DNA of 5,910 nt from contig JALRCB010000060.1 of NCBI GenBank assembly GCA_023257525.1, forward strand, positions 1 to 5,910, given 5' to 3'. Under the pieces are notes generated by a model. The model searched no databases, had not been told where the DNA came from, and saw nothing but the letters and a program-made list of their open reading frames with translations. The position numbers were made by a program, and so were the translations under genes. Source of the stretch: Candidatus Nanopelagicales bacterium. Its GTDB lineage: Bacteria > Actinomycetota > Actinomycetes > S36-B12 > UBA5976. Positions 1 through 4,804 of the stretch are shown in pieces. Position 1 is the stretch's first letter. The number at the start of each line of letters is the position of its first letter.

Positions 1-204
1 ACCTTGCCCGGAGTTCGCAAAATTGTTTTCAACCTTGCCGATGATGGCAGCGCTTATGACGGAGTTTCCGAACTTTGGTTTGATTCCAAGGAAGATTTTG
101 AGGCTGCATATGCCACCGAAATCGGTAAAAGTGTTGCAGCCGATTCTCTAGCTCACCTTTCTGCCCGCGAACGCATGTTCGTAACTGAAAACGACATCGT
201 TTAA
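1..204 (+). CDS. EthD-like small protein, C-terminal part (5' end outside window)
   Basis: This is an open frame from the left edge to a TAA at 202-204, with 67 residues visible; the start lies upstream of the window. The visible part has the look of an EthD-type dimeric alpha/beta-barrel domain: a PGVRKIVFN strand, then VSELWFDSKEDFEAAYAT (visible residues about 22-39), then GKSVAADSLAHL and a last strand MFVTENDIV. EthD-family proteins are about 100 residues, so roughly a third is missing. They are small cytosolic proteins often encoded beside degradative oxidoreductases; most lack a known reaction, and some are thought to be accessory proteins or isomerase-like enzymes. The gene ends 18 nt before the DapA-like gene on the same strand, so the two are probably cotranscribed. 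The family call rests on the motif pattern only; the function is unknown. Confidence 0.7.
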   Translation, partial: TLPGVRKIVFNLADDGSAYDGVSELWFDSKEDFEAAYATEIGKSVAADSLAHLSARERMFVTENDIV

Positions 205-210
205 TTCCTA

Positions 211-215
211 GAAAG
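211..215 (+). promoter_or_regulatory. Ribosome binding site of the DapA-like gene
   Basis: GAAAG lies 7 nt before the ATG at 223, inside the 18-nt gap after the upstream stop codon. It is a weak Shine-Dalgarno match, but it is correctly placed and supports the ATG at 223 as the start. Confidence 0.45.
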
Positions 216-222
216 TAAAAAC

Positions 223-1119
223 ATGACAACTGAGATTCGCGGAATCCTTGCAGCTATCACCACTCCTTTCACAGCAGATGGCAGTGCGCTTGATGAGCTT
301 GCAATGCATGCCCAAATCAATCGACTAGTTGATGCTGGAATTCATGGCGTAGTTCCAACTGGCACAACTGGTGAGTTCATGACACTGACTCCCCAGGAAT
401 ACCGTCGTGTTTTTGAGGTTGTTAATGAAGCTGCGGCTGGTCGTTGTCACGTATTTGCTGGAGTTGGTTCCACCTCGACTGCAGAAGCTATCTCACTTGC
501 TAAGCATGCCGAGAAGTCTGGCTCTACCGGTGTCATGCTGTTGCCACCGTTTTATGCAGCGCCTAACTTTGCAGAACTCCAAGTCTTTATGCGCTCAGTA
601 GCCGAATCGATCTCCATTCCAGTTATGTACTACAACATCCCAAGTTCAACCGGGGTAACTCTCAACGCTGAACAGATCGCACAGCTTGGAGACATTCCTG
701 GAGTTAAATACCTAAAGGACACCTCCGGTGATGCCGTAACTATGGCAGACCTGCTGGCTAATCGTTCTGACAAAATCAAAGCATTCAACGGCTGGGACAC
801 TCTGACTTTCTTTGGTCTCGCCAGCGGTGCTGAAGCCTCAGTCTGGGGAACAGCAACAGTAATTCCAGAACTAGCAGTTGCGCTCTATAACGCACTTGCT
901 GTCGACAATGATTTGGCAAAGGGTCGCGAACTTTGGAAAAAGATCTGGCCGATTTGTGACTTCTTGGAATCTGTTAACTATTACGCAGGTATCAAAGCAG
1001 GTTGCGAATTAATCGGCGCAAGTGTTGGACCAGTTCGCGCCCCAGGCTTGCCACTATCTGTTGAGCAAAAAGCTCATTTCGCCAAACTGCTTAATGCAGC
1101 TGGAGTAAAGACGGTTTAA
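223..1119 (+). CDS. DapA/N-acetylneuraminate lyase superfamily lyase or deaminase
   Basis: A 298-residue class I aldolase-type TIM barrel, the usual length for the DHDPS/NAL superfamily. Visible signatures are the pyruvyl/keto-acid carboxylate loop GTTGE at residues 47-51, the YYNIPSSTG segment at 136-144 with the proton-relay Tyr137, and the Schiff-base lysine Lys165 in LKDTSGD. A true dihydrodipicolinate synthase normally has Arg after NxPS (E. coli Arg138) to hold aspartate semialdehyde; here that position is Ser142, which argues against lysine biosynthesis. The gene stops 2 nt before a proline racemase superfamily gene. That pairing is typical of hydroxyproline degradation, in which a DapA-family deaminase turns pyrroline-4-hydroxy-2-carboxylate into alpha-ketoglutarate semialdehyde. 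Other keto-acid dehydratases or aldolases of the superfamily remain possible. The superfamily is certain; the reaction is inferred from context. Confidence 0.93.
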   Translation: MTTEIRGILAAITTPFTADGSALDELAMHAQINRLVDAGIHGVVPTGTTGEFMTLTPQEYRRVFEVVNEAAAGRCHVFAGVGSTSTAEAISLAKHAEKSGSTGVMLLPPFYAAPNFAELQVFMRSVAESISIPVMYYNIPSSTGVTLNAEQIAQLGDIPGVKYLKDTSGDAVTMADLLANRSDKIKAFNGWDTLTFFGLASGAEASVWGTATVIPELAVALYNALAVDNDLAKGRELWKKIWPICDFLESVNYYAGIKAGCELIGASVGPVRAPGLPLSVEQKAHFAKLLNAAGVKTV

Positions 1120-1121
1120 TC

Positions 1122-2171
1122 ATGGCTGAGAAATTGATCATTGAAACCATCGAAGCCCACGCTGAAGGCGAAGGCGGTCGAGTAATCACGAACATGGCTC
1201 ATCTGGTTAAGGGCGAGACCATGAAAGAACGTTTCGATTACTGTGAAGCAAACCTGGATTGGTTCCGCCACGCAATCTTGCACGAACCTCGCGGCTATCC
1301 AGCGCTATGCGCTGTGTTTATTCTTCCGCCGGTTAACAAAGGTTCTGATTTTGGAATCATTGTTCTGGAACAAGGTGGCTTTACTGCCATGTCAGGCAGT
1401 AACACAATGTGTGCGGTAACGGCTGCCCTAGAAAAAGGCATCGTAAAGATGCAAGAGCCAGAAACCACCGTCACTATCGATACTGCGGTTGGAACTATTT
1501 CAGTTCTTGCCCGCTGTAAAGATGGCAAAGTTCTTGACGTTTCCATTCGCAACGTTCCTGCTTTCACGGTTTACATCGACAAAGTTGTTGATGTTCCGGA
1601 ATACGGTCCAATTCCAATTGACTTAGTTTTTGGTGGACAGTTCTTTGCCCAAACCAACATTGCCAACGTTGGACTTGAGATCAAACCTGAAAACGCTAAA
1701 GCAATCACACGTGCTGGCGCGGCAATCAAGTACGCAGTGAACAAACAGCTTGAGTTTGAGCATCCAGAAAATCCAAGCATTAACAAAGTCGGCATCGTTA
1801 TTTTGCACAACGGTGATCGTGAACCTGGTAAGCAAGCACAGAATTCCGCTATCCTCACTGGCGATAACTTAACTGCGGATCCGGAAACCTGGAAGGGCAT
1901 GCTTGATCGCTCCCCTTGTGGCACTGGAACCTCAGCTCGAATGTCAGGGCTTTACACCCGTGGCCAACTTGCCATCGGTGAAGAGTTCTCGCACATGAGT
2001 TTCTTGGGCACCAAGTTCTTTGGCCAGGTAAACGATCCAACCAAGATTGGCCAGTACGACGCAGTCGTGCCAACGATTCGCGGCAGTGCCTGGGTTACCG
2101 GTGTTGCAACCTGGGAAATCGATCCAACTGATCCATTCCAGACTGGCTATACGTTGGGCGACATCTGGTAA
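1122..2171 (+). CDS. Proline racemase superfamily protein (hydroxyproline epimerase / 3-hydroxyproline dehydratase type), Ser/Cys variant
   Basis: A 349-residue cytosolic protein of normal family length. The N-terminal segment IETIEAHAEGEGGRV (residues 7-21) is the family's opening strand. The second catalytic motif, DRSPCGTGTSAR at 262-273, supplies Cys266. At the first catalytic site, where proline racemases have MCGH, this protein reads MSGSNTMC at 90-97, so Ser91 replaces the usual Cys. The family includes proline racemases and 4-hydroxyproline epimerases (Cys/Cys), trans-3-hydroxyproline dehydratases (Cys/Thr) and Ser/Cys members; the pair here suggests an epimerase or dehydratase of a hydroxylated proline rather than a proline racemase. 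The ATG sits 2 nt after the stop of the DapA-like gene, with GGAG (1102-1105) rather far upstream, so translation is probably coupled. A strong terminator follows within about 20 nt, making this the last gene of the operon. Confidence 0.92.
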   Translation: MAEKLIIETIEAHAEGEGGRVITNMAHLVKGETMKERFDYCEANLDWFRHAILHEPRGYPALCAVFILPPVNKGSDFGIIVLEQGGFTAMSGSNTMCAVTAALEKGIVKMQEPETTVTIDTAVGTISVLARCKDGKVLDVSIRNVPAFTVYIDKVVDVPEYGPIPIDLVFGGQFFAQTNIANVGLEIKPENAKAITRAGAAIKYAVNKQLEFEHPENPSINKVGIVILHNGDREPGKQAQNSAILTGDNLTADPETWKGMLDRSPCGTGTSARMSGLYTRGQLAIGEEFSHMSFLGTKFFGQVNDPTKIGQYDAVVPTIRGSAWVTGVATWEIDPTDPFQTGYTLGDIW

Positions 2172-2187
2172 CTCGGAACTCAAAAAC

Positions 2188-2211
2188 AAAAGACACCCGA
2201 AGGTGTCTTTT
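2188..2211. terminator. Bidirectional rho-independent terminator between convergent operons
   Basis: A perfect 10-bp inverted repeat (AAAAGACACC at 2188-2197, its complement at 2202-2211) surrounds a 4-nt loop, CGAA. Read on the plus strand, the hairpin is followed by TTTTCTTTTGTTG and would end the racemase operon. Read on the minus strand, the loop becomes TTCG closed by C-G, an especially stable tetraloop, and the 3' side is TTTTGTTTTTG, so it would also end the transcript that carries tRNA-Ala. Because the A/T pairs at the stem base are also the U-tracts, the core stem is GACACC/GGTGTC. Confidence 0.88.
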
Positions 2212-2218
2212 CTTTTGT

Positions 2219-2294
2219 TGGTGGAGCTGAGGGGAGTCGAACCCCTGACCCCTTGCATGCCATGCAAGTGCGCTACCAGCTGCGCCACAGCCCC
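2219..2294 (-). tRNA. tRNA-Ala, anticodon GGC, CCA encoded
   Basis: Read on the minus strand, it folds into a complete cloverleaf. The acceptor stem GGGGCTG pairs with CAGCTCC (one G-U), the D stem is GCGC/GCGC, and the anticodon stem CTTGC/GCAAG encloses the loop ATGGCAT with anticodon GGC. The T arm is AGGGG-TTCGACT-CCCCT. The discriminator is A at 2222, and the CCA end is encoded at 2219-2221. The 73-nt body spans 2222-2294. It reads GCC/GCU alanine codons. It lies 24 nt downstream of the phosphatase gene with no visible terminator between them, so it is probably processed from the same transcript and ended by the hairpin at 2188-2211. Confidence 0.97.
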
Positions 2295-2318
2295 GAACCT
2301 TGTCAATGTTAGTGGACG

Positions 2319-2978
2319 TTACTTATCATCACCAATTGCAGGCTCAGGTAACGATCCTGCGTTGTATTCCTGCAGTCGCCATTTCAAGCCCGGCAACTTA
2401 GGCATGTTTTCATCAAGTTCGGAAAGTACTGACCACTGTGCGTTAGCCAGTACGCCAAGGATGGTCCACTGCTCTGGTGCTAATCCCAAAAGTCGACCGA
2501 GCGCAGATCGCAAAGCACCACCATGGGAAGCAACTACCAAGGTCCCGCCGGCAGGAACAGTAACGAGCGCATGTTCAATGGCTTCAACAACTCGCTCAGA
2601 AACTTCCCAACGTGTTTCCCCACCACCAGGTCTGATCTCTGAGTCGCCACCCCAAGCTGCGTAATCTTCTGGGTACTTTGCCATGATTTCGTCACGCGTC
2701 ATGCCTTGCCATTCACCAGCAAAAGTTTCTCGCAAACGTTCATCGATAGTTAGTTCCACTCCAGCAAGATCAGCCAGAGTCCGGCCTGTTTCAAGTGCTC
2801 GCGATAAGTCGCTAGCAATAACATGAGTGGGCTTCATGGCGAGCAAAGTTTGGGCAGCGTGCCGAGCTTGTTCAACGCCCACGTCATTTAACGGGATGTC
2901 GATTTGTCCTTGATGACGGTTCTCCGCATTCCAAACGGTTTGGCCGTGACGCCATAAAACTAAGCGACGTGAACTCAT
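2319..2978 (-). CDS. gpgP: Histidine phosphatase, probable glucosyl-3-phosphoglycerate phosphatase
   Basis: A 219-residue member of the phosphoglycerate-mutase-like histidine phosphatase superfamily. Arg10 and the phospho-acceptor His11 lie in WRHGQTVWN (9-17), Arg60 in SDLSRALET, the acid Glu84 in LRETFAGEWQGMT (82-94), and the second His152 in ASHGGALR. The C-terminal pattern NAQW (179-182) followed by KWRLQEYNA (199-207) resembles the tail of Mycobacterium tuberculosis Rv2419c (GpgP), which also lies directly after the RsfS gene. GpgP removes phosphate from glucosyl-3-phosphoglycerate to give glucosylglycerate, a precursor of methylglucose lipopolysaccharide or a compatible solute. The ATG at 2976-2978 was chosen because the catalytic motif starts right after it, it has GGAA upstream, and it overlaps the rsfS stop by 4 nt; an upstream in-frame start at 3014 would lie inside rsfS. 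Substrate is inferred; a general phosphatase is the alternative. Confidence 0.9.
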   Translation of the reverse strand: MSSRRLVLWRHGQTVWNAENRHQGQIDIPLNDVGVEQARHAAQTLLAMKPTHVIASDLSRALETGRTLADLAGVELTIDERLRETFAGEWQGMTRDEIMAKYPEDYAAWGGDSEIRPGGGETRWEVSERVVEAIEHALVTVPAGGTLVVASHGGALRSALGRLLGLAPEQWTILGVLANAQWSVLSELDENMPKLPGLKWRLQEYNAGSLPEPAIGDDK

Positions 2979-3343
2979 ACTAATTCCACAGGGATATGCG
3001 GGCAATCGCTCCACAAACGTTCTAGGTCATACAGGCTGCGCTCTTCATCTTGCTGAACGTGCACGACAATATCGAAGTAATCAAGCAGTACCCAACGACC
3101 TTCGCGATTTCCTTCGCGGCGAATTGGATCGACATCAATTTCATCAAGCGCAGCTTCGATGGCGTCAACTATCGCACCCACTTGGCGCTCGTTATCAGCC
3201 GAGGCAATCAAGAAAATGTCAGTAATGACCAAGTGCTCACTGACATCAAGCAGAACTATGTTCTCGGCTTTCTTGTCATAAGCCGCTTGTGCCGCAATCT
3301 TGGCAATCTTTAAGGCATGTTCAGAGGCAGCCACAAACTCCAC
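2975..3343 (-). CDS. rsfS: Ribosomal silencing factor RsfS
   Basis: A 122-residue protein matching the RsfS/Iojap (DUF143) family throughout its length: an N-terminal helix ending in AAYDKKAENIVLLDVSEH (20-37), the core strand ITDIFLIASADNERQV (40-55), and the C-terminal EGRWVLLDYFDIVVHV (81-96) with LYDLERLW (104-111). RsfS binds uL14 on the 50S subunit and blocks joining with 30S when nutrients are short. The GTG at 3341-3343 is given as start, but GTG at 3332-3334 (codon 4) is a good alternative because homologues usually begin with a short A/T-S-E-x-A segment; neither has a well-spaced Shine-Dalgarno (GGAG lies only 3 nt before codon 4). Its stop overlaps the phosphatase start by 4 nt (ATGA), which indicates coupled translation. 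nadD and rsfS are neighbours in very many bacteria. Confidence 0.95.
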   Translation of the reverse strand: MEFVAASEHALKIAKIAAQAAYDKKAENIVLLDVSEHLVITDIFLIASADNERQVGAIVDAIEAALDEIDVDPIRREGNREGRWVLLDYFDIVVHVQQDEERSLYDLERLWSDCPHIPVELV

Positions 3344-3355
3344 ACTTTCGCAATA

Positions 3356-3368
3356 CTTATTTAATAAG
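3356..3368. repeat. Small AT-rich dyad between the LCP-like gene and rsfS
   Basis: CTTATT and AATAAG flank a single T, giving a perfect 6-bp-arm dyad. It sits in the 39-nt gap between the LCP-like stop (3383) and the rsfS start. It has no U-tract of terminator type. It could be part of an internal promoter or an operator, or be chance in AT-rich sequence. Confidence 0.25.
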
Positions 3369-3382
3369 GACTCTAAGACTAC

Positions 3383-4180
3383 TTAATTACTTGGCACGCG
3401 GGAAATGTTGGCACTTGACCACAGATTAGATGTGCGAAGTTCAACAATTAATCTTGCAATGCTCTGGGTTGGCACATTTGATTTGGCAAGTGATCCCAAT
3501 GCCGAAAGCACTTCATCTACCCGAGCTTCATCACCTTGTTGATTTTCAAATACCGCTCGCAAAACTTGATTAGTTCTCGACATGAACTCATCGGTGGTTT
3601 CGAATTGCGACTTAACCATCGCGTAGCCAGCAGCATCTCCCCCAGTTAGAACAGCGCTACCAGGTCGCACGTACTGCGCGGCTTCTCCTGATTCACTGAC
3701 TCGGTACAGATTCTGCGAATCAATGGTGATTCCACCAACGCCATCAACCAACCCAGCTAAGGCTAAGCGCTGCAGAAGTATTGAGCCATCAATTGGAATT
3801 CCAAGTGCTCCAGAGATTGCCTGGTCAACGCCATCGAAAGAGCCTTGCAATCCAGCATCACTGATTGGGACAAAGCCTTGGCCTGGCGGCACGATCAATG
3901 TAGCTGGATCGATGTTCACTATCGAGAATTTTGTTCCGTCACTTGATTGCTTTAGGACCGTTACCGAAACAATTTTTTGCTGCGAATCAATTAAGGCAAT
4001 CAATAAATTGTTGATGTCGGTTGCAGGATCTGAAGTTGAACTAACAGATGGGCTAGCAGTTATCTCAGCTGGCAATGGCGCGGCTTGGCCATCGCCTCGA
4101 AGTACAAAGACTCCAGTTAGCAAGGCAACTGCCAAGGTCGAACTCATTAACCATTTCAAGAATAATGGAATTCGATTCAC
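3383..4180 (-). CDS. LCP (LytR-CpsA-Psr)-like membrane-anchored protein, apparently degenerate
   Basis: 265 residues with one N-terminal membrane segment (about 7-27, FLKWLMSSTLAVALLTGVFV region) after MNRIP, then a Pro/Ser/Thr-rich linker (33-55) and an extracytoplasmic domain. LCP-fold hallmarks are present: the first strand INNLLIALID (56-65), ALGIPIDGSILLQRLAL (125-141), the LVDGVGGITID strand (144-154), and GDAAGYAMVKSQ (181-192) followed by FMSRTNQVLRAVF (199-211). LCP proteins transfer polymers from polyprenyl pyrophosphate to the cell wall. Here the pyrophosphate-binding residues appear lost: the usual IPRD site reads NIDPAT (89-94), and the YVRxR site reads MVKSQ (188-192), leaving only Arg202 of the later RxxRQ segment. 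It may therefore be a non-catalytic LCP relative. The GTG start at 4178-4180 overlaps the nadD stop by 4 nt (GTGA), which supports both the start and coupling. LCP/LytR genes occur at this place in other actinobacteria, as far as I recall. Confidence 0.75.
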   Translation of the reverse strand: MNRIPLFLKWLMSSTLAVALLTGVFVLRGDGQAAPLPAEITASPSVSSTSDPATDINNLLIALIDSQQKIVSVTVLKQSSDGTKFSIVNIDPATLIVPPGQGFVPISDAGLQGSFDGVDQAISGALGIPIDGSILLQRLALAGLVDGVGGITIDSQNLYRVSESGEAAQYVRPGSAVLTGGDAAGYAMVKSQFETTDEFMSRTNQVLRAVFENQQGDEARVDEVLSALGSLAKSNVPTQSIARLIVELRTSNLWSSANISRVPSN

Positions 4181-4743
4181 GTTTGATACAGACCTTGATC
4201 TGAAATGTATTGGCTGACGTTCTTTGGAACTAGGTATTTGGTGTCTAACCCGTTTATGAATCGATCACGAAGCTCAGTTGCAGAAATTCGAACTTCTGGC
4301 ATGTCTACAGAAACAAAATCAAAAGGCACCGAATCATTTTGTCCAACACGATTGACGGCAACAATGGTTACTTCACTTACGAATGCTTCCCATTCATGCC
4401 AGCTTGGAATTCCACTAAGCGCATCGGAGCCTACTATCCAGAAAAGTTCATCGCTTGGATTCAGCCGCTTCCATTCACGTACGGTATCCACGGCATACGT
4501 TGGACCACTTCGAGCAATCTCTACATCGCTAACTTGAAACCGAGCGTCATTTTCGGTCGCTAGTTTTACCATTTCCAACCGTTGTTGACCTGGGCTCAGT
4601 TCACGATCCCGCTTTTGCCAAGGATCGCCTGCTGGGATGAAAACTACTGAATCAAGATTTAACGCTTCATAAACTGAGCTGGCAGCAATTAGATGTCCGA
4701 TATGTATTGGGTCAAAAGTCCCGCCCAATATGCCAACCCTCAT
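4177..4743 (-). CDS. nadD: Nicotinate-nucleotide adenylyltransferase
   Basis: A 188-residue cytosolic enzyme that adenylates nicotinate mononucleotide to deamido-NAD, the late shared step of NAD synthesis. The N-terminal MRVGILGGTFDPIHIGHL (1-18) holds the nucleotidyltransferase GGTFDPxHxGH signature; VFIPAGDPWQK (34-44) and PTYAVDTVREW (81-91) fit the substrate-binding regions, WIVGSDAL (102-109) is the family's GxD segment, and RISATELRDR (152-161) is the C-terminal phosphate-binding ISxTxLR motif. The ATG at 4741-4743 is the start because the conserved protein begins there; the open frame runs 24 codons further upstream, but that part is not conserved in character and overlaps the divergent oxidase gene. 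No Shine-Dalgarno is visible, and a promoter -10 lies only 7 nt away. It is the first gene of the minus-strand operon. Confidence 0.96.
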   Translation of the reverse strand: MRVGILGGTFDPIHIGHLIAASSVYEALNLDSVVFIPAGDPWQKRDRELSPGQQRLEMVKLATENDARFQVSDVEIARSGPTYAVDTVREWKRLNPSDELFWIVGSDALSGIPSWHEWEAFVSEVTIVAVNRVGQNDSVPFDFVSVDMPEVRISATELRDRFINGLDTKYLVPKNVSQYISDQGLYQT

Positions 4744-4750
4744 GACTACA

Positions 4751-4778
4751 AGAATACTTGCAACTAGTGTGGAGTTAA
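4751..4778 (-). promoter_or_regulatory. Candidate sigma-70 type promoter of nadD, possibly leaderless
   Basis: Read on the minus strand: a -35-like TTAACT (4773-4778), a 16-bp spacer, and a -10-like TATTCT (4751-4756, fits TANNNT). Only 7 nt separate the -10 from the nadD ATG, so transcription would begin at or very near the A of the start codon. This agrees with the lack of a Shine-Dalgarno. Leaderless mRNAs are common in actinobacteria. The -35 matches 4 of 6 consensus bases, so support is moderate. Confidence 0.45.
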
Positions 4779-4781
4779 TCT
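4776..4781 (+). promoter_or_regulatory. Candidate -10 element for the divergent oxidase gene
   Basis: TAATCT fits TANNNT on the plus strand and lies 23 nt before the oxidase start codon, giving a predicted 5' leader of about 17 nt with the Shine-Dalgarno near its 5' end. I see no acceptable -35 at 16-18 bp, so the call is weak. It overlaps the -35 proposed for nadD. Confidence 0.2.
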
Positions 4782-4788
4782 CCCAGCC

Positions 4789-4795
4789 AGAAGGA
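4789..4795 (+). promoter_or_regulatory. Ribosome binding site deciding the oxidase start
   Basis: AGAAGGA is followed by 9 nt and then TTG at 4805. It is the only good Shine-Dalgarno near the beginning of the frame and favours TTG 4805 over the in-frame GTG at 4769 and ATG at 4742, whose extra residues would be unlike the family's N-terminus and would cover the nadD promoter. Confidence 0.6.
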
Positions 4796-4804
4796 TTAAT
4801 TGCC

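Noticed and set aside
1295..1924. Minus-strand open frames of 90, 117 and 70 codons inside the racemase gene
   Set aside because: They are antisense shadows of a strongly supported gene and show no domain-like composition or start signals.
1944..2306. Minus-strand open frame of 120 codons across the tRNA and the end of the racemase gene
   Set aside because: Its first part (AVAQLVAHLHGMQGVRGSTP) is the translation of the tRNA-Ala itself, a classic false ORF; the rest is antisense to the racemase.
2047..2664. Plus-strand open frame of 205 codons
   Set aside because: It contains ELRGVEPLTPCMPC, the well-known false peptide from the antisense of a tRNA, runs through the terminator, and covers the phosphatase gene in antisense.
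3356..3368. Terminator between the LCP-like gene and rsfS
   Set aside because: The dyad is AT-only apart from the outer pair, has a 1-nt centre that cannot form a real hairpin loop, and lacks a following T-tract.
3050..4563. Plus-strand open frames opposite rsfS, the LCP-like gene and nadD
   Set aside because: The minus-strand genes have clear family motifs and 4-nt overlaps; the plus-strand frames carry none and begin at arbitrary ATG codons.
4742..4804. Upstream ATG (4742) or GTG (4769) as start of the oxidase
   Set aside because: Both add residues before the Rossmann motif that the family lacks, whereas TTG 4805 has AGAAGGA at good spacing and gives a normal N-terminus.
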